From Yamadazyma tenuis (taxonomy: Eukaryota > Ascomycota > Pichiomycetes > Serinales > Debaryomycetaceae): 64,000 bases of DNA. Of this stretch, positions 9,584 to 19,088 are shown piece after piece (within the stretch, counting starts at the first letter, position 1; each line of letters begins with the position of its first letter). The notes under the pieces are model-generated. The model did no database searches. It saw only the letters and a program-made list of their open reading frames with translations, and had not been told where the DNA came from. The position numbers and the translations under genes were made by a program. Where the stretch lies: the NCBI RefSeq assembly GCF_029203305.1, contig NC_089462.1:1302001-1366000 (forward strand). The letters are read 5' to 3'.

Positions 9584-11254
9584 ATGATGTCTTCTGGCAC
9601 AAGTCACACAAAGGAAATATACCCCCTAGATCGATTGGATGATAAACAAGAAGAAAGCATTAGATTCGTTCTGTTCAATATAAATGGGGTCAAGACTTTG
9701 GGTAATTACTTTCCTTGGAACAAGCTTAATAATAACTTTGACAAAATTTTTCAGTCTTTGAAGGGAGATATCATTTCTTTGCAAGAGTTGAAACTCAGCA
9801 GTGGAAATTTATCATCAACCAATCTTTGCAATTTGCGGAAATACAAATCGTTTATTTCGTTGCCAAAGTTGAAAAAGGGGTATAGCGGCGTGGGTTTATT
9901 TGTACGAATCCCAGAAGAGAGCGAAGATGACAAAGTAAAATACAATTTGAATGTAGTTAAGGCGGAAGAAGGAATTACAGGATATTTGAGAATAAACAAT
10001 GATACCGGACATCATACAAAGTTTTTGGACTTAGACGACAACGAAGCAATTGGGGGGTATGTGACGAACGAGAATTATGAAGAGTTCGATGAGGAGCTCG
10101 CATTACAAATAGATAGAGAAGGGAGGGCAGTCGTGGTTGAACTAGCCAGTGGTTTGGTTATATTTTCGCTTTATTGTCCGGCGAATTCTATGCAAACTGA
10201 AGAAGGGGAAAGGTTGAAAAACAAATTCATGGAACTCTTGATCAAGCGCTGTCAGAACTTGATTAAACTTGGAAAGCAGATAATGGTGTTAGGCGATATA
10301 AATATCAGTTTGGACCTCATAGATCAGGCAGATGGGATTAATGAGAGATTAAACAAAAAGTTGATAAAATATTCCAACGATGGAGAAGCTTTTGAAAAGA
10401 CTAACCATAAGGAATGTGTTAAGTTCAAGAGAGAGAGGTTCTCTAGAATGCATTTGAGCAAGTTTGTTTTCAGTCCTTTGAATGTTCCCGAAATAACAGG
10501 ATCAGAGCGATTTCTTTATGACACTACGAGAGTATTTCGAGGACGAACCATGGAAATTTATACTTGCTGGAACACCCTTAATGGATCAAGGCAGACTAAT
10601 TTTGGATCGCGGATTGATCTCATTTTGACAACGGAGGCTTGGAAGAACAGAATATCAAAATCTTCCCACTGGCCCTTCTTGATGGGTTCTGACCATTGCC
10701 CTATATTCACTGATTTTCTATTAGATGACAATGTTAACCTTAAGAAAATGAGGCAGGCCAAGTTGAGCTTTGAAGCTAAGGCATTCTATAAGATTATCAA
10801 ACATCATGATATATCATCTATGTTCAAAGCAGTGAACAAGAGGAAGGCTCATGAAATTGAGGACACAAAGGAAAATGAAGTCGGTGATTCAAAAGCCACA
10901 AAGATCACTTACCAAAGTCGGAAAACTGAAAGAAAACCAGAACAAAGGTCTATACAGACTTATTTCGGTACAGCGAGAGCAAATCAAGAACTCAATGAGA
11001 AAAATATAATAGACTCGCTGTCCAATGTAAACGCAATACTACAAATGAGTTCACAACGGAGAGCAACCTTGAATTTAGCGACTGTTTTTGGAGACCCTCC
11101 AAAGTGTCATCATGACCAGACATGTCAATTGAAAACTAGTTTGACCAATCCTAAAACAAAAGGTAGGAAATTCTGGTGTTGTCCCAGGAACGCTGTTGGT
11201 ATCCAAGAAGAAGGCAGATGTACGTATTTCAAGTGGTTGAACAGTCTGAAATGA
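9584..11254 (+). CDS. APN2: Class II AP endonuclease Apn2/Eth1
   Basis: ExoIII-type apurinic/apyrimidinic endonuclease with 3' repair activity, acting in nuclear base-excision repair. The EEP nuclease domain spans about 26-380: an N-terminal FNINGVKTLGNYF motif, the metal-ligand LQELKLS motif, MVLGDINIS, RIDLILTT and the C-terminal catalytic GSDHCPI. A PCNA-interacting PIP box, QRSIQTYF, is at 454-461. A GRF-type zinc finger ends the protein (CHHDQTC...FWCCP...GRCTYFKW). The length, 556, compares with 520 in S. cerevisiae. Two ATGs are adjacent (9584 and 9587). Residue 30 is a CTG codon at a position where the family motif has serine, which supports a CUG-Ser code. Convergent with SPT15, 86 bp apart. 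Confidence 0.95.
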   Translation: MMSSGTSHTKEIYPLDRLDDKQEESIRFVLFNINGVKTLGNYFPWNKLNNNFDKIFQSLKGDIISLQELKLSSGNLSSTNLCNLRKYKSFISLPKLKKGYSGVGLFVRIPEESEDDKVKYNLNVVKAEEGITGYLRINNDTGHHTKFLDLDDNEAIGGYVTNENYEEFDEELALQIDREGRAVVVELASGLVIFSLYCPANSMQTEEGERLKNKFMELLIKRCQNLIKLGKQIMVLGDINISLDLIDQADGINERLNKKLIKYSNDGEAFEKTNHKECVKFKRERFSRMHLSKFVFSPLNVPEITGSERFLYDTTRVFRGRTMEIYTCWNTLNGSRQTNFGSRIDLILTTEAWKNRISKSSHWPFLMGSDHCPIFTDFLLDDNVNLKKMRQAKLSFEAKAFYKIIKHHDISSMFKAVNKRKAHEIEDTKENEVGDSKATKITYQSRKTERKPEQRSIQTYFGTARANQELNEKNIIDSLSNVNAILQMSSQRRATLNLATVFGDPPKCHHDQTCQLKTSLTNPKTKGRKFWCCPRNAVGIQEEGRCTYFKWLNSLK

Positions 11255-11340
11255 AAAACACCTACATTATTATTTCATAACCCACACTTTTTATCTCGAT
11301 GCTATAAGTACATAATATAATTATACAAGTCCCTGGTTGT

Positions 11341-12054
11341 TCAAGATTTTCTGAATTCACTCAAAACAGGATAAATGGCTTCGAAAGCAGCATAAATTTC
11401 TTCTCTTTGCTTAGCTCCAGTTAACACAATTTTTCCTGAGACGAAAATCAACAAAACAATCTTAGGCTTAACCATCCGGTAAATCAAACCAGGGAACAAT
11501 TCCGGTTCATAAGACGAGAAGGTACCATGGCTGAATGCTAAACCTTCTAATCTAATGGGGAATTTGACGTCACAAGAACCAACTATATTTTGAATCTTGA
11601 AGTCAGTAAACTTAGCATTGAAACCCAACTTTTGGATGATTCTAGCATACTTCCTTGAAGCCAATTTTGAGTCGTTTTCAGATTTAGCACCAGTGACGAC
11701 CATTTTACCAGAAGCAAAAATTAATGCCGTCGTTTTTGGCTCTCTAATTCTCATAATGACAGCAGCAAAACGCTTTGGATTGTATTCTGCATTTCTTGCA
11801 TGCAATGCAATTGTCTTCAAGTCCAATTTGCAATCCAAGTTGACAGTAGCAACTATATTCTGTAACGTTGGTACTATACCCAAGGCTGAACCATCTTCAC
11901 TTTCAGTTTTAGGTTCTATTATTCCATCTGTTTCTTCCTTCTTGGTGAGTCCGGTTTGTTGTTGCCCACTTATACCCAGGGGATACGACAAGGAATCGGG
12001 TCCTGTGAATGCTTTGGCTTTAGCGGGTGTGACAGGAAGCTTTAATGAATCCAT
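11341..12054 (-). CDS. SPT15: TATA-binding protein (TBP, Spt15)
   Basis: General transcription factor shared by RNA polymerases I, II and III. About 57 variable N-terminal residues precede the 180-residue saddle core, made of two direct repeats: [20 protein letters not shown]...[14 protein letters not shown] and the second [19 protein letters not shown]...[16 protein letters not shown]. The DNA-intercalating phenylalanine motif regions AALIFASG-like and LLIFVSGK are intact. At 237 residues it matches the fungal size (240). No intron. Confidence 0.98.
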   Translation of the reverse strand: MDSLKLPVTPAKAKAFTGPDSLSYPLGISGQQQTGLTKKEETDGIIEPKTESEDGSALGIVPTLQNIVATVNLDCKLDLKTIALHARNAEYNPKRFAAVIMRIREPKTTALIFASGKMVVTGAKSENDSKLASRKYARIIQKLGFNAKFTDFKIQNIVGSCDVKFPIRLEGLAFSHGTFSSYEPELFPGLIYRMVKPKIVLLIFVSGKIVLTGAKQREEIYAAFEAIYPVLSEFRKS

Positions 12055-12991
12055 GTTAAGATATGTCTGACTTTAAGAAGTATAGTAGTTGAGATAACAA
12101 GTTAATGTATCCCAGATGCAACTGTGTACGTAAGTTAATGAATACACTAGGATGTTAATGGGTGACGAACTATCTATTTATTCTAGTAGTTACACAAAAA
12201 TCCTAAGATTTTAAGATAGATTGAATAGGATTTGTACAAATCTTATTACCCGTTTAGGAAGGTGCCTTTTTCCAGAAAACAAAATTTCGAGGGGGAATCT
12301 GCTTCCTTTTATACTAACATTATTTGTCCGGGTAATTTGATGAAATATTTGGTTTGCGATAAAAATCAACTTTTTGTTATGTACTAATTCTAAATTGTTA
12401 TCTTCTGAACAGTCAACTCTATCCCTTTTTAATCGCAACCCCAAATAGCCTGGTGCTATAGGCATTCAGTATACAATAATTATGTCACTTGATACTACAG
12501 GAGCCTGGAACACAGTCTAAACAATTCTATGTACACTAGTAGCGATAAAGCAGGTAGAAGCTCAACGTTGCAACTGCAGAAAACTAAGTGTAATTTCCGT
12601 CATATTGACACTTGATTCGTCTATTACATACAATGGGAACATTTTTAAGCTATATCAGTGGACAAATCTTGTGTGATGAGTTTTGCAAGATCGATTTTCG
12701 GGAGTACCCATTTTTTTCAATGTAATTACAGTGTATAGAAGAGAAGCGAAGTAGTTTTCTTTGTGATTCAAGAGAATGAGAGAGGGTTCTGTAGATCTGT
12801 ATACCATTGCTAGTACAAAATAAGAGATAATAATTGGAGTGTAGTTTGTAACCCGAAGCCCACCACAATATGCTGGCAATCAAAGAAGTTTCTTCTTCAG
12901 GTCATGGTGTTTAGTATAACTTGGGAATCTTAATCGTTGAAGAATATATTCATACTAGCAATGAAATTACATAGTTTTGTTTGAAGTTTAA
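12055..12991 (-). promoter_or_regulatory. Long SPT15 upstream region with two Reb1-like sites
   Basis: 937 bp between SPT15 and the CGR1 stop. TTACCCG at 12246-12252 and CGGGTAA at 12329-12335 are in opposite orientation about 80 bp apart and match the S. cerevisiae Reb1 consensus. Several small frames exist (for example 12211-12465, minus) but two overlap in different frames and none resembles a known protein. Confidence 0.45.
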
Positions 12992-13327
12992 TTAACGTTC
13001 TTTTAACAACTTGTTCCTCTTCTCTTTTCTCTTCAATCTTTCTACTTTTCTTTTATGCATTTTTGTTGCCATCATTTCATATCTTTCCTTTTCAGCTTGT
13101 AACTCTCTTCTTCTCTTCAATTCCGTTATCCTAGCTTTCTGAGCATCTTCTTTTTCCTGTTTAAGATCCTTTAATCTTGTCTTATACTGATCCTCTTGAA
13201 GTCTTTTAGCATTTCTCTTTGTGAATGCAGTCTGCTTAGTCACTCCAAGACTTTTCACTCTAAAAGCACCCTTTTCGTCTTTCCAACTCTTTCCGTTCAC
13301 TCTGGAACCTTTACTTGGGTCCTTCAT
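12992..13327 (-). CDS. CGR1: rRNA-processing protein Cgr1
   Basis: Small, very basic nucleolar protein needed for 60S subunit processing. 111 residues from the chosen ATG (13327), against 120 in S. cerevisiae. After a short N-terminal GKSWKDEKGAFRVKS block, the rest is a charged helix (KRLQEDQYKTRLKDLKQEKEDAQKARITELK...MATKMHKRKVERLKRKEKRNKLLKER) that follows the family closely. An in-frame ATG at 13405 would add 26 hydrophobic residues unlike the family and would cover a perfect PAC motif (13376-13385), so the shorter start is preferred. Confidence 0.92.
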   Translation of the reverse strand: MKDPSKGSRVNGKSWKDEKGAFRVKSLGVTKQTAFTKRNAKRLQEDQYKTRLKDLKQEKEDAQKARITELKRRRELQAEKERYEMMATKMHKRKVERLKRKEKRNKLLKER

Positions 13328-13375
13328 TGGTATAGTCAACTTCACAGTCTTTACCAAAAAATACTTTGAATATTC

Positions 13376-13385
13376 GCGATGAGAT
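13376..13385 (+). promoter_or_regulatory. PAC motif upstream of CGR1
   Basis: GCGATGAGAT, an exact match to the polymerase A and C box found before yeast ribosome-biogenesis genes, about 50 bp upstream of the CGR1 ATG at 13327. It supports both the gene identity and the shorter start. Confidence 0.7.
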
Positions 13386-13449
13386 AAGAATCGGTAATAA
13401 CACACATTTTGATTTATCGTTCATAAATATGCTATACAGGCTAAATATC

Positions 13450-14580
13450 TTACTTGTCATTTACTTTGGTCCTTTTGTCAATACATAACACGGCTCTCCT
13501 CGTCCACATTCTTGACCTAGTGAACTTTGAGAATCCATCGATGAAATCACCATTTTCCCAGGAATTATCAAAAAACTTCCAGCCGTTGTTCTTGTTCTTA
13601 CTAAACTCTTTATCTATGGACCACTTTTGATCAAGCCATTCCCAACTATAGCTGTACAAGTCGTCATTGAAAACTGGAGGTGAAAACTGCAGTAATTCTA
13701 CTGTTTGGATCAACGTATGTGGGAAGCAATAATTTGACCTTTCACTTGGTAAAAGAAGCTTAGACCACCCGATTCCAATCCATCTTCTTTCGTTCTCCAA
13801 GACTTCAAATAGGATTGTTTGTTTGAGTCTGGTAGGAGACTCAACAGACTTGTTCAAAACTTTCAAGTCACTCAAAGCATGTTCCATTGACTTCGAATTG
13901 ATAGGCTTGGACTTACTTTCCATGTTTAGCTTTATATCTAAACCAGTTAGATAAAATACTAGAATTCTCACATAGACAGATCTCCATAGCAACCTTCTTA
14001 AAGAATACGACCACGGGGAGTGGTAACTTAACACAAAAAGACCAGTTAGCCATAAAAACTTTTTGGGGGATAAGGCGTAGTTAATGAGGAGTAGATGAAC
14101 TGGTGTCAACAACACAGTCATGACAAACATTTGAATAAAATTATGAGCTTTAAAGTCCAGCTTTTTAATGGGCTTTAGAAGCATTTCGAATCTGACTGTA
14201 ATATTATGCAAAGTGTGTAAGATCTCGTCAATTGTCGGCTTTTCATTATATTTTATATCAAAAATGGTGGAGTTCACTATCCAAATCATATATGAAAACA
14301 CAAGAGCCATGATTATAGGAAGAATAACCAAACTTATACTATTCCAATACATGATGACAATAGAGTAGATAATGATGAATAAAAAGTTGGTATAAGGGTC
14401 TTCATTAGTCCATGTTATTATCTCCAATGCATTATCAGCTATCAACAAGTAAGGAAATATTTTGGCTAAAATTGACGATAGAATTGGATTGTCAACTAGA
14501 AGTTGGTTGTTATTGCTTCCTGTTAGCAAACGGGTGTCTGACGGTTGAAATGGGGCGTAAATTATGTCAGTTTCACTCAT
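13450..14580 (-). CDS. Pex30/31/32-family ER-peroxisome membrane protein
   Basis: 376-residue membrane protein with the layout of yeast Pex30, Pex31 and Pex32, reticulon-like ER proteins that shape ER-peroxisome contact sites and control peroxisome number. Residues about 30-115 hold a long hydrophobic hairpin (PILSSILAKIFPYLLIADNALEIITW, then FLFIIIYSIVIM and LPIIMALVFSYMIW). A second hydrophobic region is at about 150-215. The C-terminal 120 residues carry a dysferlin domain: FEVLENERRWIGIGWS (DysF-N) and SYSWEWLDQKW...WKFFDNSW...RSRMWTRRA (DysF-C with its W-R repeats). The size is nearest Pex32 (413). The exact paralogue cannot be settled by eye. Confidence 0.8.
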   Translation of the reverse strand: MSETDIIYAPFQPSDTRLLTGSNNNQLLVDNPILSSILAKIFPYLLIADNALEIITWTNEDPYTNFLFIIIYSIVIMYWNSISLVILPIIMALVFSYMIWIVNSTIFDIKYNEKPTIDEILHTLHNITVRFEMLLKPIKKLDFKAHNFIQMFVMTVLLTPVHLLLINYALSPKKFLWLTGLFVLSYHSPWSYSLRRLLWRSVYVRILVFYLTGLDIKLNMESKSKPINSKSMEHALSDLKVLNKSVESPTRLKQTILFEVLENERRWIGIGWSKLLLPSERSNYCFPHTLIQTVELLQFSPPVFNDDLYSYSWEWLDQKWSIDKEFSKNKNNGWKFFDNSWENGDFIDGFSKFTRSRMWTRRAVLCIDKRTKVNDK

Positions 14581-15239
14581 TATTAAGCTCCAAAGATTTC
14601 AGTATCGAGTTTCGTCAATAAAATGAAGTCGCAATCATATGAAGTTTTTGTGGAGACCAGATGATATTTTTAACATTATCCAGAAAAAAAAGCATTTCAC
14701 TTGTTTTACATTGATGAAGGGCAAACATTGATTGGATATATTAATGATTCACCAGGTTAATCATTGTCTTGAAATTCGGTTATGTAGTCCATTCTTGTCC
14801 AATAAGAGGGGAAACGTTGCAGATGGACAGGAACATTCTAAAGGCCCCAGTCCAATGAAAAGATGCCAGGAAATGCAAGGTGCAAAACCAATGAGCCTAG
14901 TTTATATTCAGAGGAATGAGTTATATACAAGGCTTCAATTCGTTTCAGCCATTTGAGTCTTTTCTATCTTCCATTTCGTTCAATTAAAGCCTCTTTTGAG
15001 CTCGAAAAACTTTGATGAACATAGAGAGTTTCTTTCACAGCACTAGATTTTATCGTAAACCATCAAACAATATTGAATACGGGCTATTATGTGTTTAAAA
15101 AAGTGTCCAGAGCTATCCTGGGTGAAATCATTTTCTGTTTGAAATAATGTAGACCATAGCATTACCCAAGATCAAATACCAGTCATTATAATAAATTGGT
15201 TATATTAGTACAGTACACATCAATAATTACAAACAGTTA
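14581..15239. other. Intergenic region upstream of the peroxin gene
   Basis: 659 bp holding the upstream region of the Pex30-family gene and the 3' flank of the Scap-like gene, both on the minus strand. A 74-codon open frame at 14732-14956 has no recognisable features. No RNA gene was seen. Confidence 0.4.
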
Positions 15240-18200
15240 TCACCTCTTTCGTCTTTTGTTAATGAATAACAATTCGTTGTTGATAGCCTTGCTCTTATTC
15301 AAATCATTAAAGTAAAGGTTTTCCTCAACAAGCTTGTCGTTTCCCAAGTATAGAATTTTGATCAAATTGCCAAAGCTCACAGCGACGGATTTGTAACCAA
15401 ATTTTTCAATGCAACCAATATTGTTGCAGACCAACCCTTTGCTTAACCTTGGAATCTCATATTCAACCATCTTTCCGTCACCTAACGTGATGATGAACCC
15501 AGTCCAATTATTTGTTTGCACTTCATTCTCCTTAGGGGTCTTGATTTTCAGCTTCAAGCTTCTGAGTTTGCTACCCCCCCGCATATCAACTTTCTTAAGG
15601 TATCCACTCTCAAAAATGTCATCGTTACCATCTTGATACAGTACACTCTTTTCACTACTATTTTTGACACCAATGACCATGTTTATGTCTGTTAACTGCC
15701 AAGCACCAATCTCTTCGTACCAATATTGTTCTTCGTAGACATCATCGAACCCAGCACATCTAATTTCCCTGGGGTCTCTTTCCACTCTTAAACATATGTT
15801 TGTTTTTGATCTATTGGCGACTTTAAACGTATGAATTATCAAAGTATCGGAACTGAAATCTTCATAAACAACTGTTAATGACAGTATAGATGCGCACCCA
15901 CAAAATCTGCAATGTGTCGGTTCCAGGTGTGATACTTTGAAGCTCAGAGGTTTAAAGTGGGCAACGTTAATCTTATGAAGAATGATACCTGTCTGAACAT
16001 CAATGAGTTCTGCAACTAAGTTGTTTACTCTGATTATCATACCAACAAAGTCCAAAGTTACAATAATGGTCTTATTAATCTCCACCAATGAGTTGAAGGA
16101 ATCTTTTAGAGCTTCAGGTGCTGAAGCTTTGTTATTAACGTTTATACTCTCAAAGTTGTAATTATTGTAAGCCATAGGTCCAATAGAAGAAGAGTTCCTG
16201 GACATAGGTGTGTCCATTGAAACCACCTGTTTGTTGTATTTGTTGTCTGATGTGTCAAGTTTCAAAAATTTCCACTTGTTGTTAACGGCCACTGAGACAA
16301 CTAAATCTCCATTTGTTAGTTGATGTACAATTCTGTCATTTACTCTAGGTGTTATGATCTTTTTAGCCAATTTCAATTTGACTGGAATGTCTTCTGTGTC
16401 ATACAACGAATCCAATATATCTGAGGTTACCTTAATAGTTCCACTTTCACAGGAGGCCGTTAAAATACTCCCTGATTCAAGAACCATCACAAAATCATAT
16501 TGAACAGAAGATTTTTCCAATCTGGGATAGTTACCATTCATAGATATTATACTATCTCTCCTGGGCTTTTTCATCTTTTTGAGTTGAAGAAACGCCGGGG
16601 CAGTTCTTTCCCTAAAGAATGATTCGAGAATTTTGTCTTTTGTGAAATCGATCTCGAGAGACGATGTCCAATGGAACTTTAATAGAGATCTGGAGTAACA
16701 CCTGATAAGCTTATACTTGAAGTTCATTAAAATGATGAATTCCCCTCCGGTACTTATATTGGCATAGTTTATTGGCCAGAATTCAAGCTCCTTATCATCC
16801 AAACCTATAGTGGAGCAGATATCAATCGGCTTGGATAAGCTTAAAGGAGACCAAACAAACACTTTATGATCTAAGCCAATGGATATCAAGAAAGATGAAT
16901 TATTTGACTTGAGTTTAATGACATCCAAGTAATGGGTTTCGGGAAGATCGATAGACTTGAAGGACTTGTTATCATTCAATTCAATCTTCGAATCTGTTCC
17001 CACAATTTTAAAAGTAGACAATCTGAATACTATAACAGAAACGGACATCAATAACACTGTGAATGCACAGTATTCCAAAAAGTAGAATATGTCAAAACTC
17101 AAACGTCTTGTACTCTTCTGACTTAAAATGTTAGAATCATGGAACAAACTGTAAGGAATATAAAGAGCCCAGTACGTCAATACCATAAATAAATTCCAAA
17201 CCTCCAAAGGTGGAAGTACCATCAACCATGATTTGAGAGTGGTTGGATACCGTACAAAAGTTAAAGTGGTACCAAGTTTGTAAAGAATTGAGTTTCTGGG
17301 AGGCTTGCCCTTGAGAAGAAGCGAACTGAACGAATTCAATTCGGTGTTTGATTGTCCATTGTCAAGAATTTTCGTTATATCTGTTCTGTAATTATCAACT
17401 ATAATTAGTCCTATTAAATAGGTTAGTTGAAGAATGTGGTCAATGATCAAGGACCAGAATATAACGGCAAATAATGCACCAATCTTTGAATTTAAAGAGT
17501 CCAAGAATGCACCACCAAAATAGTACCTCATAAAGAGCAAGCTCAGATATTCAACTGCTTTCAAGGTGAGTATGTCAAGTGATAAAATCTTGGTAATTCT
17601 TGGCAAAATCAAATTGAATTTTGATTCAAGATGGAGGTTTCGAAGCAAGCTGTTCAACATGTCAAGTTTTTGGTAACTAGCTTCTGTGTTATTTTCAAGC
17701 CCAATGAAAAATTTGTATAATCTCGTTTGTAAATACCTTGAGTCCATATTACAATAGTCGTCACAACTCGACAAGTCAATGATAAGCCTTATCAAGTTTC
17801 GAGAACTAATAAAAACCACAATAAATAAGGCGGACGCAATTGTAACAAAACTAGGAGATTGGAATAAATCTTCCCAAAAATCACACCCATTAAAGATCTT
17901 TACCAACTGAACAGCAGCAGTTACACTCACATTTACTTCCATGAACCAGCCACACAAGATCCCAAAGTTGGATTTAATTTTGTGCAAATTGGATATGGAT
18001 AAGTATAAATATGTCAAGAAATATATGGTGAAAACAATGATCCAAAATCTCAACCCCAAAGTGAAATAAACTCCATATCCATATCCATTTATAAGGAGAT
18101 AATACTTCAAAAAATCTTTAATCCTGACTGGATTGTCTATTGAATACTGTACCCACTGCAGATCAATTATCAACCTGGAATCGTGAATCAAATACACGTT

Positions 18201-18776
18201 TAAGGTGTCCGCTCCTATTATCATATAGTTAACAAACTCGATCCCATCGAGATAAACTAAATTTAAGTGATAGTTGGAATTGTAGTTGACTTTTGTAACA
18301 AGGTAATCATTGGAAAATCTAGATGAAATATCAAGCTTCCAATCCAATATTGGAGATAAAATGGTAACGGAACCAGAGCTCGATTCAATGAGATTGATTA
18401 TTTTGTTGTTCACCTCATGAAGAAAATCGTAAGTGAGGGCATTATCGTTATGGAAAGTCACCTTTGTGAGATACGACCCTGACAAATCTGAGGCTATAAG
18501 TCCTTCTATGTGCTTGTAATTGTAATTGAATTCCACAGTATGATTATAACCCATAATGTTGGTAGGGGAGTTTTTGACCAGGGAATGTGAAAAATATTCA
18601 TTTCGTAGCCACGTATTCACCTGAAGGATAGTAAAGTGGTATACAACACTGTAACCAAATGTAAAGACCAAAAATATAGGCACTAATACCAATATTTTAG
18701 GGTACTTTATCAAAAGTTTAATCACTTTGGTTAAGTGTTGGTTCACAATATTTTCCCTCGGATTCATGGACACCAT
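15240..18776 (-). CDS. SCP1: Scap-like sterol-sensing protein with SSD and C-terminal WD40 region
   Basis: 1178 residues from ATG 18776. Layout matches SREBP cleavage-activating protein (Scap/Scp1), which escorts SREBP from ER to Golgi when sterol is low. Membrane segment 1 is at about 27-48, followed by a long lumenal-type loop to about 235. Then comes a cluster of segments forming a sterol-sensing domain: YFTLGLRFWIIVFTIYFLTY, KIKSNFGILCGWFMEVNVSV, FVTIASALFIVVFISSRNLI, and ALFAVIFWSLIIDHILQLTYLIG, the last resembling the Scap segment with a conserved Asp followed by hydrophobics and Gln. Further segments lie near 545-650. The last 550 residues are soluble beta-rich repeats (HKVFVWSPLS, GSILTASCESGTIKVTS) consistent with WD40 blades. 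S. cerevisiae has no such protein. Niemann-Pick-type or Patched proteins also carry SSDs but lack the WD40 end. Confidence 0.72.
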   Translation of the reverse strand: MVSMNPRENIVNQHLTKVIKLLIKYPKILVLVPIFLVFTFGYSVVYHFTILQVNTWLRNEYFSHSLVKNSPTNIMGYNHTVEFNYNYKHIEGLIASDLSGSYLTKVTFHNDNALTYDFLHEVNNKIINLIESSSGSVTILSPILDWKLDISSRFSNDYLVTKVNYNSNYHLNLVYLDGIEFVNYMIIGADTLNVYLIHDSRLIIDLQWVQYSIDNPVRIKDFLKYYLLINGYGYGVYFTLGLRFWIIVFTIYFLTYLYLSISNLHKIKSNFGILCGWFMEVNVSVTAAVQLVKIFNGCDFWEDLFQSPSFVTIASALFIVVFISSRNLIRLIIDLSSCDDYCNMDSRYLQTRLYKFFIGLENNTEASYQKLDMLNSLLRNLHLESKFNLILPRITKILSLDILTLKAVEYLSLLFMRYYFGGAFLDSLNSKIGALFAVIFWSLIIDHILQLTYLIGLIIVDNYRTDITKILDNGQSNTELNSFSSLLLKGKPPRNSILYKLGTTLTFVRYPTTLKSWLMVLPPLEVWNLFMVLTYWALYIPYSLFHDSNILSQKSTRRLSFDIFYFLEYCAFTVLLMSVSVIVFRLSTFKIVGTDSKIELNDNKSFKSIDLPETHYLDVIKLKSNNSSFLISIGLDHKVFVWSPLSLSKPIDICSTIGLDDKELEFWPINYANISTGGEFIILMNFKYKLIRCYSRSLLKFHWTSSLEIDFTKDKILESFFRERTAPAFLQLKKMKKPRRDSIISMNGNYPRLEKSSVQYDFVMVLESGSILTASCESGTIKVTSDILDSLYDTEDIPVKLKLAKKIITPRVNDRIVHQLTNGDLVVSVAVNNKWKFLKLDTSDNKYNKQVVSMDTPMSRNSSSIGPMAYNNYNFESINVNNKASAPEALKDSFNSLVEINKTIIVTLDFVGMIIRVNNLVAELIDVQTGIILHKINVAHFKPLSFKVSHLEPTHCRFCGCASILSLTVVYEDFSSDTLIIHTFKVANRSKTNICLRVERDPREIRCAGFDDVYEEQYWYEEIGAWQLTDINMVIGVKNSSEKSVLYQDGNDDIFESGYLKKVDMRGGSKLRSLKLKIKTPKENEVQTNNWTGFIITLGDGKMVEYEIPRLSKGLVCNNIGCIEKFGYKSVAVSFGNLIKILYLGNDKLVEENLYFNDLNKSKAINNELLFINKRRKR

Positions 18777-19088
18777 GCTAAACGACAACTACTTGATGTA
18801 TCTTTCTCCTAGTGAGCAACCCACGATACCTATGATTGAGTTAAATATGTTTGAATCAACAAGGGTCTTTGGAAGAAGTTAAAAAAATTACGAAGGTGAA
18901 GGAATATAACAAAAAGATTTCCTCATTAGATTGTTCGAGCATAATCTAGACTAGAGTGAGTTAAAATTTTGGTGGTACACATCCGCTCTACATGCGACCC
19001 AATCTCCTTGGTGTCTCAGACAGCGGGAAAAACATACATTTTTGATTATCTATTTGCCATACACTACAAAATTATAAAATGAACTAGA
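18777..19088 (-). promoter_or_regulatory. Upstream region of the Scap-like gene
   Basis: 312 bp between the Scap-like gene and the RVS161 stop. I looked for the Upc2-type sterol element (TCGTATA) and did not find it on either strand. No other site was assigned. Confidence 0.35.

Noticed and set aside
12211..12465. 84-codon minus-strand frame upstream of SPT15
   Set aside because: No recognisable motif, and it spans promoter-type motifs; likely random.
12650..12883. Two overlapping minus-strand frames of about 75 codons
   Set aside because: They occupy the same DNA in different frames and neither resembles a protein.
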